Of a stretch of 64,000 nt of DNA, positions 11,225-24,057 are shown one piece after another. The position numbers and the translations under genes are program-made. Each line of letters begins with the position of its first letter. Positions within the stretch are counted from its first letter, which is position 1. The notes beneath the pieces are model-generated. The model searched no databases, was not told where the DNA came from, and worked only from the letters and a program-made list of their open reading frames with translations. Origin of the DNA: Ottelia alismoides (lineage: Eukaryota > Streptophyta > Magnoliopsida > Alismatales > Hydrocharitaceae); NCBI GenBank assembly GCA_037367405.1, contig JAZKJV010001876.1, positions 1,860,001 through 1,924,000 on the forward strand, written 5' to 3'.

Positions 11225-14200
11225 ATCCCTAGATCAAGTCAAGAATTGAGTTGGTCGATAAGGAATAAAGTGAGGGGAGTTAAGAGACAAAATACAATAA
11301 AAACTCCATTATTTTATTCACTCAATAAAGCATTTCCGACACCTATTTTATTCTTTATTATTTATACCTCAAATAAAGAAACTTTGTACATGAAAGTTGT
11401 ATATAATAATGTAAATAAAAATACAAAATTGAGGTTGTACAAAAATAATACACAGTTTACTTTTTACACTCAAAATAAAAAGCCAAAATCCCAACTTCAC
11501 AAACCCATATCTCTCAAATAAAAACTCAAATTTTATCAAAACACCTTTAATTGTATATAACTTTTCATAAGCTATTTACTAGATGTATTTTATATTTTTT
11601 GGAGTTAATATGTAAAAGTTGGATTTTGGACCCTCATCGTATAATAGACCCGAATAAAATATTTAATTGATTCATTCTTTATTATTTATACAATTTTATA
11701 TTTTTATAATTTTGTAAACACTATGTATAATTTACGTACGTATTGAAACTAGAATAAAACCACAAAGAAAACACAAAATAAAATAACTATATATAAATAT
11801 ATAGGCAAAATACATATAATAATACTTGTATATCAATAAAAGAAGGAATTCATTCTTTAGTTTTTTTATTCTTTTATATTTTGTACTCTTGTACATATTA
11901 TTTATATTCTAGAAAAAATATAAAGAGAAATTGAAACCAAATAAAATACATTAAAATAAAACAATGTCTATAATACATAGATAAAATACCTATAAGTATA
12001 CATATATATATACATATATATTATACCTATTTATTTAAGTATACAAATAAAATCACAAAAACATGATAAAAATATATTTTTGTGTATAAAAATAATTTGT
12101 AAATATATAAAATAAAAGAATAAAAATAATAAAATAGAATATACAAAATAAAAATAAAATAGTTAAAGTATAGATGAATATACATATAAATATATACTTA
12201 AAAGTTAATTTCTAGTAAATAACACCAAATAAATAAATAACTAAAATCAGAATAAAATACCAGATAAAATAAAAAAAATTATTTTACACGCAAAAATCAA
12301 TAAAATCAAATACTATTTTTAATTATTTATTTTTGAATAAACTTGCTATTTTGTCCTGTAGTGACCTGATGTAGACCAATCACGTCAGTTCGCGAGTTGA
12401 CCTCTGGTCAACTACCTCCCCCGACCTTCTGACTCGACGTGTGTGTCTCCTCCTAGTTTTTCTTCCCTTTTTCATGATCAATCCATCGATCAATCACTGT
12501 TGATCCCTTCATGGGATTTCATCATTGATTAACTATTATCTACGCCAGCCCGTTAGATATGTTGTACATAGTTCGCATTTGTCCCTAGTTGACCGTAAAT
12601 AAGGGTGCCAAGCCTTGTCTATAAATAAAAAATTTTGTCTTCTATCACCTCTTTGGTCACCATTTCGAGTCTATGAGTCCTCGTCCTTGGTCTAACTGGT
12701 CCACTCGTGAGAGGAGGAGACTTCTCGCGACCGACATAGCTCCAGGAGGACGGAGGTGCACCCACGACCACCTCACGGTGGCCCTGCTTCCTGAGCTACC
12801 TCATGTATAAGAGCTACATTTTTAGTATTTTTAGTATATTTTAACTCATGCTTCTTAATATTGTATTTAGTTTAATAGTTAGCTCAGTGATTTAGCTTAC
12901 TCAAGCCGATTCATAGTTCACCGAAGCTCCGCTTGGGCTAACATTTCTACTTGTGTCTGACTGTCCTTCTCCACGCTTTCTCCCTCATCTCATTCCTTAA
13001 TGCCTGTTGATCATCCCACGCACCTCCGCTCATCTCGATCTCACTTGGATCGAGCAATCGCTCCCTCCTCCTCTGCCACTTGTCAGAGGGAGCCCATCTT
13101 ACCCATTTCTCCTTCTAACGGGATGAGGTAATTTTCCCTCGTCCCTAGTGTTATCCTATACAGGATAGAGGTGCATCGAGGCACCTAGAGGCGGCTTTGC
13201 CACTCGTCAAAGGTACCTAGAGCACCGCCTCTTCCCCGACCTCGTGGTGGCGCTCTGGTGAGCCTCATGCCATTCTGAGGCCTCCTGCTGATAGAGGGAG
13301 CTTCCTCGGATGTGTAGAGCCCAATGCGACTGTTAGATACTGCCAGGAGAAGGAGGATTCATCGATCGAAGTTCATGCCCTTCTTCCCTATTCTTCATGG
13401 ACAACAACATCCGTCCGATGAAGGGGTCACTCCAGTTTTCATCTGGAGTGTTCAATTACGAAGCGCTCCAGCCGTCTGATGAAGCCCAAGATGAAATCAA
13501 GATTGTAGATCGACGAAGGGGTATTGCCCGTCCAGGTTGCACCACGTGAATAAGTGAGAGGCGCTTGGCCACTCGATGGCACACTAATAGGGGTAAATTT
13601 CATATCGTAGCCCCACATTTTTGTATTTATTATTTAGTCCTATAAATTAAAATTAAAGCGTAAAATAAAATGGACATTTTACAAAAAAGCCACTATTTTT
13701 ATTTTATTTGCATTTAGGTCCTGTCCAACTCAGCTCACGCGTCGTCCCACGTGAGCTAGGAAAATTGAAGGGGCACCCCTATATTTTTTTGTATTTAGTT
13801 TAAGTACAGTAAAATGTTAAATACATTGTATATTTTTTTGGCAAATTTGCACTTGAGACCCTATCATTTATTTTAATTACAAATGTGCCTCTGTCTGTAT
13901 ATACATTTTTGGTGCTAAGATTTCATTTGTTAAAAATAACACCTTAGCTCCTAAAATTGTGCAAAAATAGGGTTAGATGCTTGATAGCATATATTTTCAC
14001 GCTAAATTTATTTTGCATTTTGGTATTTTAACCATTTATTAAAAATCACAAGGAGATTCTTTTTGTTCTATCTAAAGTATAAAATATCAAAAAATATAAA
14101 AATGTGTCTAAAAATCCTTAAAAAATTATACAGTGTCTCTTTTACTGCGTTTTAATTACAGACCAAAAATCACTAAAAATGGAAAAAGAAAACTCCTAAA

Positions 14201-14973
14201 AATTGAAAATACTAAAAACTTTATAAAGATATGAAAATTCATTAAAAAATCCAAAAATATGTTTTTATTTCTTATTCTTATTTATATAAATATTTATACA
14301 TTAAAATTGATTTGGATGATTTTTGACCTTATTATTTTTAAAATCCAATTCAATTCTGGGTATTTATTAAATCCCTGATTTGTGATATTTTTGACTTTCA
14401 AAACACATAAAATTAGAAAAAATTCTAGAAAAATTAAAAAATATTAGAAAATTATATAAAACCCCAAAACAATTTATTTGTTATATTTTAATTATATATA
14501 CTAATATTTATAAATATATTACTCTATATTCTATATATAGCTTTATATATCCTATATATATCTTAAAGCAAAAAAATATAAAAATATGAAAAAAAAGTTA
14601 AAAGGAAATATAAAATGTAAAATTAAAAATAAAATACAAAATAAAAATAAAAAATGTATAAAAAATGTAAAATTGAAAATCCATAAAAAGATATATGTAT
14701 ATACGTAATAAATGACTTGGTTGTACATAAATATTTTGCTCATAAATAACCATAGGCTACCCATATTGTTCTTTGTCGTACGACCTCTACATACTTACTT
14801 TCTATGCATCATATGGTAGAGAATAATAAATTTTAACTCATTTTGTGTGCTTCATTGGTTTTATTTAATTTGTGGGTTATTTGCTGATTAATTGAGGTTT
14901 AGTGAGCAGTCAACACATCAACTGCAGTTTCTCCTTGTGAAACCGTACAACCCCCATTAGATCTCATTTATTA
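11225..14973 (+). repeat. 5' LTR of element 2 (5' end truncated)
   Basis: It matches the 3' LTR at 58,113-61,723 nearly throughout. Shared landmarks include CAAGTCAAGAATTGA, the A/T-rich stretch with ATATAAATATA words, CGCGAGTTGACCTC-like sequence, CTTGTCTATAAATAAAA and CCCCCATTAGATC near the end. It ends TTATTA at 14,973, two bases before the primer site. The equivalent of the first 200 bases of the 3' LTR (57,913-58,112) is absent; solo LTR H lies where it should be. I see no reading frame shared between the two LTRs. Confidence 0.85.
12620..12627 (+). promoter_or_regulatory. Putative TATA box in 5' LTR of element 2
   Basis: TATAAATA follows GCCTTGTC, and the same octamer in the same context occurs in the 3' LTR at 59,427-59,434. 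It is the best conserved TATA-like site in the pair, and the following sequence becomes less A/T-rich. A start site 25-35 bases downstream would leave about 2.3 kb of R-U5. This is inferred from sequence only. Confidence 0.5.
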
Positions 14974-14975
14974 GA

Positions 14976-14992
14976 TGGCGCCATTGCCGGGG
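14976..14992 (+). promoter_or_regulatory. Primer-binding site (tRNA-Asp type) of element 2
   Basis: TGGCGCCATTGCCGGGG differs by one base from the complement of the plant tRNA-Asp 3' end. It lies two bases after the LTR end. This identifies the LTR at 11-15 kb as the 5' LTR of a plus-strand element; the matching LTR at 61.7 kb has no primer site after it. Confidence 0.9.
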
Positions 14993-17900
14993 TGCAATGA
15001 GCGTAACCTATTTTGTCATTAATATTGAATAGTTATTATTGCCTATTCATTAATTCAATGATGTAAATAATACTTGATTTTATGTTGCACATAGACATTC
15101 AATTATTCTTTATGTGTAGCTCAATTTGATTTAATTGGATTATTTGTGCTAATAAAATCTCTTTGTGACTTTGTTGCGAGGGACCCGCTATATGAGGACA
15201 TTTTCTTAGGAGGCTGATGCAGTCAAGCTTGGTGGAGGTTGGTCTTCACTATGTGACCAGTTAGAAAGGCTACAAAGGGAGTAAGGAGAGGGACTAACAT
15301 AGTCTTATATTAGTCTTATTTATGTACTTATTGGTGAGAGAGAGGCAATTAGATATGTAATAATTAAAGACTTGGACTCTACTCTCTGCAACGAGGTCCG
15401 GTGCCCGGGTGTCTGTTCACTTGGGGGCCTCATCGTAGTTTTACATGTTTTCTCGCTTTTTTTATTTTGTTTCCCGTTGTTTTGAGTTTTCCACCTTATT
15501 TTCACTTGTTTTGTGTGCAATGAGCCCCTAGACTTAGGTTGCTTGACTTTGTAATTAGGTCCAAACCTTAATAAGAATGCTTGTTCCTATAGTCTCTTAC
15601 ATTTGTATCCAGTCAAATTAATAAGTGTTAGTCGTTTGAATTCGAACCAGCGTGCTGTGAGAGACATCATATATCGCTAGCAGGACCCATTATGGCGAGC
15701 AACGAGATGTCTCCAAGATCAGACTCTAGGGTTTGTCTTTAAATAACTAACATTTGGTTCTTCACGATTAATAGCAGCTATTGTTTAGGGTGATTTTATC
15801 GATTGCACATCATCATGTAGATACGTTTAAAAATTCTATTTTGCATACCGCATGGAGAGAGCTAGGAAGCACTACAAGTCCTCTAGCTCAATATGCATCA
15901 TTAGATTCAATGATGAGAACTCCATCATTGAATCGACTTTCACAGCCTTTTCGTTATTTCCCTCTAATTTTGAGCACCTAGGACTTAAATGAAAACTACA
16001 AAAACGATAGGTGCTTGTATGAAAATAGATTCAAAAAAAAGTGAAAACCTAAAAAACTAAAATAAGGGAACTGCTAAAATAAACTTTGACCTTAATTAAA
16101 ATCCGTAATGGACTTTAATTGTCTTGTGTTCATAAAGCCCTCAATAGTTTCTGGTACATTAGGAGGGGACCAAATACCCTCCCATGAGTGAGGCACGACT
16201 GATAACTAGGGATTTCTAACAGTCTAGTATTCCACACAAAGCGTGAACACAAGGGTCGCTGCAATGACCGCTAAAAATCCCTAATTAATCAACAATTAAC
16301 CCACACTACAGATCAACAATTATAAATAAATGTGGTGTTAAAATTTATTTTTAACTCTGCACAAAATGTATAGCAAGCAAGTATGCAGAGAGTTCGAACA
16401 CAGGGAGCAAACAGGGTAGAGCAATCAAATGTGTGTGTGTATGTGAGCGATGTCTACACTAAGCAAGCAAAGATTTTTGTGGGGTTTTAAATTTTAAAAT
16501 CTTTTTTATTTAATTTTTAATTTTGTATTTTGATTTTTAATTTTTTGATTTTTATATTTTATTTTTATTTTTATTTTTTTTATTTTTTTAATATTGGAAT
16601 GCAAAGACAATGTAAGAGAAGGGTTGATAAAATATTTATAAAAATATGCTAAAATAGCTAAAAATTCAGGAATAAAATCTTTTTGGTATTTTTATAATTT
16701 TTTACTGTTTTTGTGATTTTTGGGTATTTTTCAAAATGTTTTTGGTATTTTTAAATAGCAAAATGAAGCAAAACAGTGGACAGGCTACTGGCTGGGGGTA
16801 AACTGGGAATTAAAAATAGCAAATAGCCATAAAATTTTCCCAAACTAATTTTCAGATAAAGATAATAAAATATAGAACAAACAGGAGCCGAGTTTATATC
16901 TTTCTGAGTTTTCTTTGATTTTGTATTTTCTGAAGTTTTTATATATTTTTAATTTTTTAGGTTTTTCTTTTGAGATTTTTAGTGATTTTTGGACTGACAC
17001 TAAAAGATGATAAAATACACATAATATAATTTTTTTGGAATTTTTCAAAACATTTTTGTAATTTTTATGTATTTTCTAATGCAAACAGAGAAATAAATGC
17101 ATGTTTTTGATTTTTAATAAATGTAAAAGTGAAATAAAATCAAAAACTAAAAATATGGGTCAAAGTACAAGCCAACAGGAGCTTAAGTTTAATTTTTGAG
17201 AATTTTTGGAATTAAAATGGATCTCCAAATAAATACTACAAGCACACAAAAATATCAAGGCTGGCAGGGGTATATACGCAAATAGACACAATTTCAGGGG
17301 CTTTTGGGCAATTTCCTACAAAAAGTTACAACTCAATAAACTAGTTGCTGGGCTAAATATTAATAGCAAAAGCCGCAGGGTTGCGCCTGCAAAAATTCCA
17401 GGAGGCACGCGCGTGAGCACGTACACCTTGGAAGGGTTTGTTCGAAAATACAAGCAAATCCAGGGTCCCGAATATAATTATCACAGAAATTTCGATACAA
17501 CAGAGGAAAGATTGGGAACTAAAAACCAATTGCAGAAACGGTCGGGTATACCATGCAAAAATCCCAGACCTTGGCGCGAACGAACGGTCATATTGGCCTT
17601 ACTTATACACGTGGCTCCACCAGGCGCCCCGATGCCTCTTCGCAATGTGCGGCCACGATTAGAAGATCTTGAATGATCGAACGGCTGAAGCATCAGAAGA
17701 TCCGACGACCACTGCGATGTCTGGAGTTGGTTCTTGATCAAACGGCTTGGAAGACCCCAGGATGAACTGGGAAGAACTCGAGCTTGGAGCTCCCTCGCCC
17801 GCTTGAATCACGCGGCCCTGCCGTCTCCCAGCTCCACGACCGGTCCCAAACGCCTCCTGGAGATTCCCTCAAGCCGTCGGCAGCCTCAAAATGGTGGAGG

Positions 17901-20544
17901 GACCACCGGTGACCACCACGGCATCGGGGGGCGAGTCACGGCTCCAGATACCTTCCTCCTCGGCAAAACTTGACTCCAAGGGCGCCTCTTGAGCCTGAGA
18001 CCTGCAAGAGAAAACACGCGACACAGTAGGGGTCCCAAGACAGAAGCGAGATGATTGGGTGGTGTATGATGCAAAAATGGAGCTCGTCGGAGCAAGCTCC
18101 GGCGAGGTGCTGGCGTGATGTGAAGTTGCGTGCGAATCGAATGGAACTAGGAATCGATCTAATCCTAAACCTAATCTAGCAAGGAAAATGCAAAAAAAAT
18201 TAAAAGGAAAGAGTGAACCTCGATCCTAGAAAGGCGAGGTAGAGACCTCACGACGGCGCGGCCATTGGAGGTGGCTGGAACGCATTTCCGACCTTAGCCA
18301 CACCTCGACGAAGATGCTGGGTCACCCTCTGTCACCGGGGACACTCGACGGAAGCTCGGAGGTTTTGGGTTCAGCTAAAAATGGTTCGAGGTTCATAGGA
18401 GGATGACGGGTTTGTATTTGAGCAATGGTGAACATGCTCTGCAAATCGAGGTGTAGTAGGAGCGTCAGTGATCCATTCCTCGAGCAATTCAATGGGCGAG
18501 TAAGAGGACATCTCGAGGAGAAAAATTGCTTTAGGACGCATCACGAAAGGATGAAAGATGCGGCTCCCAAAAAAGGTTGAAATCCAAGAAAAAATATGTT
18601 CTGACACAACCCAGATGTGGGGCAGAGAGTTGACCTGCGGTCAACTGATGCTGCCTCCTGGTTGGTCCACGTGGACCAACCAGAAAAAGGTCTGAGGAAA
18701 AAGATTGGAAAATTGATTAAAAATAGATAATGATTTTATTAATTTTTGGTTATTAAATAAAAAATATTTCTAATTTTATAAATTATTTTATGGTAATTTT
18801 TATTTATTTTTAGAGGTATATTTTTACAAGTTGCCTTTTTAGTCCTATATAGGTACATATACCTATGTATTGTATTCTTTTATTTTTATTGTGTATATTT
18901 AATTTATTTATTTTTGATTATTAATTTATATAATTATAACATACTTTTATACACATAATTATATTTTTGTTTTATTTTTCTGATATGTTTTGTATATTCA
19001 ATAAAATATAAATAAGTATTGTATAGGTATGGGTGTAGGTAGTTTACCTATGTAATCTATATATGTTTATTTTTATTTTAAGTTTTATTTGAATTTTTAT
19101 TCTGATTTTAATGTACATATATATATTATAAGTAATATTTACATAATTATAAAAATATAAAAATATAAAAATAATGAATAAAAAATAAATTGAATATTTT
19201 AATCAGTACAGCTATACAAGGTGGGTCCAAAACTCAACTTTCAAACCGTAACTCCGAAAAATACGAAACTACCTCCATTAAATAGATTATTTTATTCTAT
19301 ATACAATTAAAGGTGAGTTTGTTGCATTTGGAGTTTTTATTTGTGAGAAACGGGTTTGAAAAGTTGGGATTCTGGAATTTTATTCAGACCATAACTTTTT
19401 ATCTGTACCTTATTTTTCAGTGAAATCAATTTTGTATTTTTCTTTATAAAATTATCCACAACTTTCATGTACAAAGTTTCTTTTTTTGATGTATAAAAAG
19501 TGGAACCAAAAATAGGTCCCAAAAATGAATAAAGAATGAATAAAATAAAAAGTATTTTTATTGTATTTTGGCCCTTATCTCCCCCTAATTTATTCCTTGT
19601 CGACCTAGTCATCGAGATGTCTAGGTCTAGGGGTTTCGGGTCATAAAATATTTACAATATTTTATTCTTTTTCTTTTCTTTATTCTATAATTTTGGCTTT
19701 AAAAATCGCATTTTATACAATATTTACACACATATACATGAATGCTAAAATGCACGAATTAGCTCTATTTACACGCATTTACTAGGGTTTTTAAGGCCAA
19801 AATGATAGAATAAAGATGATGAAATGTGGATTCATAAACGACCCGCTAAGGATTAGAGCCAGAAACCTAGTCTGTAACTGCCTTGTGTATCGCTTGGATT
19901 TTCGAAGTAATGGCACTTCTATCGTACATGATCGAGTAGGGCCTTGTCAACGATGGTGTTCCCCCCTTGTGTGGAACATCGACATGGTCTGAAGTACTGA
20001 GCTTAGGCCCCTCCTTCACGGGGCTGCATGTCTCATCGGTTTGTGTCTGAGTAGGTTCTTGTATGTTCACGTGTCATTCCGTTGTGAATGACAACCGAAA
20101 TAGCAGCTTTTCCTATCGACTTCCTCTCTCTGTTTATTTAGCTGAGTAGGGATCCGGGAACGTTACAAAGACCTCAAAAAGTGTAGACTAGATGTTACAA
20201 AGGAGGAGGACAAGTATGAGATACTTTTTTAGCAGCACTCTCTCCCCCATATAGTTACTGTGCTAAGGACTTGTTATAAGACATGGATGAAATAACAACT
20301 CTAAAACTGAAAAGATAATAAGTAGCCAAATTTTCATGGCTTCACATGGTGTAAGTTGGTGAATCCAATTTTGTATTGTGTTAAGGTTCAAATATCAAAT
20401 CCCGTGCATTTACGCAAATTTTGTCATATCTATCTCCCTTTTGACCCCCGCTCAGTTTGAGCCTTTCTACTGTTTTAAACTTCTTTTTATTCCTCGTTGA
20501 ACACAATATCTTTCCTCCTACATTGATCTCCCTCTTGCTTCACG
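14993..20544 (+). other. Leader of element 2, interrupted by solo LTR D
   Basis: The host sequence (14,993-16,199 and 19,843-20,544) holds no convincing gene. The frames present are short and resemble nothing known to me. With LTR D and one copy of its duplication removed, the leader is about 1.9 kb and runs directly into the first gag frame at 20,545. Confidence 0.55.
16200..19837 (-). repeat. Solo Athila-type LTR D, minus orientation
   Basis: On the minus strand it begins TTATGAATCCACATTTCATC, one change from the TGATGAATC start used by this group, and ends CCCTAGTTATCA. It is flanked by ACGAC at 16,195-16,199 and 19,838-19,842, a perfect 5-bp target duplication. Its body parallels the LTRs of element 2 (AATTTATTCCTTGTCGACC near 19,580 and GAGTTGACCTGCGGTCAAC near 18,628 on the plus strand) but is clearly diverged. 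There is no internal region, so it is a solo LTR left by recombination between two LTRs. Microsatellite-like T/A runs (16,490-16,600) and a GTGTGT stretch (16,431-16,440) lie inside it. Confidence 0.8.
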
Positions 20545-20715
20545 ATGTCGATCCATAGATGGTTCAGTCGGGACCCCACCGATGCCTACATCGATTCCTT
20601 AGAATCGACCTCGTCAATAATTCGAGGCGAGTCTCGAGAACTCGATCCGGACCTTGCAGGTCAATCTCCAGACTCCTCATCTTCTATCCATCCTTTTGAC
20701 CACCCAATAAACTGG
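20545..20715 (+). pseudogene. Start of gag of element 2, split by insertion E
   Basis: An ATG at 20,545 opens 57 codons beginning MSIHRWFSRDPTDAYIDSL and rich in Ser and acidic residues. At 20,716 the frame meets GACCT and the LTR of element E. On the far side of all nested insertions, at 42,937, GACCA continues the same frame for 25 more codons to a stop at 43,012. The frame match and near-identical 5-mers support this as the interrupted gag N-terminus. I do not recognise the sequence itself; the gag assignment comes from position in the element. Confidence 0.55.
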
Positions 20716-20720
20716 GACCT

Positions 20721-23700
20721 TGATGAACGTCAATTTTGCCTTTCTAATAGTAAAGGAATGTCGTAGCATAAGAGGCAAATTCGGTTTAGCAAAAAACATA
20801 ATCTTTGAATGTTGTGGAATATTTGTACTTGGCAAGTCTACCAAGTTCGAACACAGGGACATTGGTCTCTTTAATATATTTATCAAATTTTGGTCTATTA
20901 AATTTATGTGTGAATAGATTCTTAATTTTTAGGTCTTATGCAGATGCACATAATAAATGCATATTAAACAATGCAATTATATGATGCATGTAATTTTTTG
21001 TTGATTTTTCAGATGCAATTATAAAATGATGCTTGAATATAATGTATGAATGAATGCAAATGATAAACATGCAAAAGATGGACTACAAATATGCCGTAGA
21101 GAAAATGAGCACACGTTATTAAAATTAGAGTCAAATTGAGCGTCACAACTAAGAACAGACATCTAGTAATGGCAATAATTTAAGGATCAATGGACACTAT
21201 AGACATAAGAAATTCTTCATACTTAATTAGTATCAAATCGAAAAATTAACTAAGCCATTAGATATATAATTAAATAAAAACAAAATGACATTGAAATCAC
21301 GCAATTTGGATCTAAGATGCTCAAGTTATGAAAGAAACAATGCATGGGCATAAATGTCATAAAAATGTGGGAAAATAAAGATAAATAATTACAAATAGGT
21401 CCCTAAAGGGACCTATTTGCAATAACCAAAACCTGACATGGGCCCTTTGTAATTTTTCCATCTGCGTATGGGGGCATTTATGCAATTTCTAAAAATGGCA
21501 AGGACCTCCCTATAAAATACCTAGGTGCGCACGTAAGGAACATGCCTAGGGACCAAAATGTAATTTCAAAACATCCTGGGTCTTCTCTACATTTTGCCCA
21601 GCCCTTCACGGAGTTAGGCTCTGGAGGTGCTTATGCTCGGAGCTGACGTGTTGTTTGATGGTGGCCTGGTTTGAGGCTCAATGGATCCGAGCCTGATGGC
21701 TTGGTCGTCCGAGCCTACTGGTCAGGACGAGGCAACATGGCGTGATCTGGATCGTTTGATCGTGAGGATTAGATGGTAACTGTAGGTCATTCTCCTCCTC
21801 TAGCACCGCCTGCTGCGACGGATTTAGCTACGCTTTGAGGAGCCATGAGAAGCTCCTCCAACCTTGTGTCGCTTCTCCAAAGGTTGAGAGACTTTCTGAA
21901 AGAGCCCGCAAAGATGATGGATGCGAGACAAAGCCCCGACGAAGGCTGCAGATGTGAGGTGGTGAAGCTTCACTGGAGTGTTTCTTTGAGATCGAATGTA
22001 GTCAAGAAATCTAGTCAATGAAGATGAGTATACCTGCAAGTGTTAATAATAGTCGAGGTGGTGACGCGTGTTTATTAAGTGAGGTGAATGGAGGTTCCGT
22101 GTGAATGGAGGAGTGGGAGACCAAGCCTCCATCTCCAGTGAACCAAAGGGGAGTTGGAGCGGAGCAGAGGGGGGTTTTGGAGAAGGGAGAAGGTGGTCGG
22201 GAGTGTTGGCGTGAGTGATCGACGGGTGGTGGAGTTCGTCGGGTGGTCAGGTAAAGGTGAAATCGAGTGGATGAATCCGAAAAATTTGAAGAAATAAAGG
22301 AAAAAGTGAGGAGGAAAATTACATGATCGGAGATGGGTAATTGGCATAGGGGGAGGCTTGTGATGAGGGCCTGGTGGTCCTCAGGTCTTCTCTTGATATG
22401 GCCAGCCATGCCAGAGGGCTCAGCGGTGCTCGGAGGCTTTGCTACATGGCCGGAGCGACCATGGATCACACTGGAGGTTGGATGGCGGTCGTTACCTTGA
22501 CGCACCACCCTCCGATGTCACCGAAGGGTGGAGGAAGCTGCACCAAGGCCCCACAAACAATGGATGGGTTGGCGAGAGGGCTGAGGGGTCGGGTTTATAG
22601 GAAGAGGTGGCAGAGATACGAAGGTGTTATGGTGGATTTACAACAGTGGTTTGATGACTGGGAGTGAAGGCAAGGGACGAAGGGGGTTACACGTGGATGT
22701 AGGAGGTAACGACTTCGGAGGGAAGGCATTATGGAGTGAGGAGATGATTGGAGGAGAGGGTTAAAAATGGAAGGGGCAGGTGACTCGCGAGGTGTAACAT
22801 CTGGCTGGAGGAGGACGATGAGTGGGGACCATTGGATCTTGCGATCCAACATCTCGGATGGAGGCGCGGGCGGACGCACCTTATCAGATCCTTAGGATGT
22901 GATCTAGCGGTGAAGGTTGAGGCGGGCACGGGAAAATTAGATGGGTCCTGGAGTCCCATCCAACAACTAGAGAGGCGGGGTTACGTGGAGGGTGGTTAGA
23001 CATTAGATGCTACTAGATCGAGTGGCTAGGGAGAAGGGGCGACATGGCGAGAGGTCAACCATTGGATGGCACAACCATCCAACGGCTGAGGGAAAGGAGA
23101 GAGGAAATGGCTGGGAACTGATCTGAGATCAGATCTGACGGTGAGGGAAGAAGCAGAAGTGGATGGTCGAGATTTAGGAGGGAAAAGGTGATCCAACAAC
23201 GGACATGTGGTGTTGGGTAATGAGAGAAGAGGCGACCACATGAGCGGCCTATAGGGCGCCACGTGGCCCTATCAGAAAATTCAAAAATACAAAAATAAAG
23301 AAAATCTAAAGGAAATAGTTAGAGGTAATATTAGGAGAAGTCAAAACATGAAAATGGTAGTTATCTATGAGATCTACAAGTTTCATGTTGGATAAAAAGT
23401 CAAAAGAGGTCATTTGTACAAACGTGTATTTTGGGGGTATTTTTAAAGGGATGAAAACACCACTTTTTGGTTTTGATCTTTTTTTTTGTATTTTTTATCT
23501 CTTTTAAAGGTTAGGACAATTATAGACAATTAACTAATATTTTTAGGGGTTTTTAATGAGATTTAAAAATAAAGGAAATAGTAGTAATTAAATACAATAA
23601 ATATAGTGTTACTTACACACTTTATATACTATATCATACAAGATAAAATGAATGAATTATCAGTAATTATAATTAGATTTTTAAGCTAGGAGATTAATAT

Positions 23701-23734
23701 GTGGATTTTAATATGATGAATATGAGATTCATCA
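20721..23734 (-). repeat. 3' LTR of gypsy element E, minus orientation
   Basis: The minus strand starts TGATGAATCTCATATTC at 23,734, immediately after a purine-tract-like stretch, and ends GTTCATCA at 20,721. The phrase GTTCGAACACAGGGA at 20,847 lies about 126 bases from the end, as in the LTR of element 1. The middle (21,600-23,270) is G+C-rich with several long chance frames. A TATAAACCC-like site reads on the minus strand near 22,592. With a purine tract on its inner side it is a 3' LTR and not a solo. The flanking 5-mer is GACCT (20,716-20,720); the partner is GACCA (42,937-42,941), one mismatch. Confidence 0.7.
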
Positions 23735-24052
23735 CATACCCATATACTTAAACTATACTCGTCCTCGAGCATCTAAAGAATGAAGGATTCAAATTAATTC
23801 CTGACAATGCATGTGAATGTTTCAAGGCTCAATTTTTCTAAGACCCTCTATTTAAGTGATCCTAAATTTATGGGCTCAACCATGCTCTAGTCAAAAGGAA
23901 TCCAACTTCTCTAATTATCAGACTCTTTGTTTGTACATAAAATATAAGGATATAAAGTTTGTGTACTGCATTCACGAGAGTCGAGTCAGGGCATCACCCA
24001 AAGTTCTAGTCTAGGAGACTCTCCTTTAGACCTAATCCTCAACACTAGGGAA
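23735..24052 (-). other. 3' end of the internal region of element E with purine tract
   Basis: On the minus strand this stretch ends with GCTCGAGGACGAGTATAG, then TTAAGTATATGGGTATG directly against the LTR start. The GAGGACGAG phrase followed by a purine-rich run is a common ending of plant gypsy elements. No coding sequence is visible. The region is cut at 24,053 by copia A. Confidence 0.65.
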
Positions 24053-24057
24053 TAAGT

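Noticed and set aside
17413..18095. Overlapping frames on both strands, up to 87 codons
   Set aside because: All fall within solo LTR D, with no similarity to known proteins and no conservation in the other LTRs.
22011..22508. Minus-strand frame of 165 codons
   Set aside because: It lies inside LTR E, with several overlapping frames on both strands; low-complexity G+C-rich LTR DNA gives such frames by chance.
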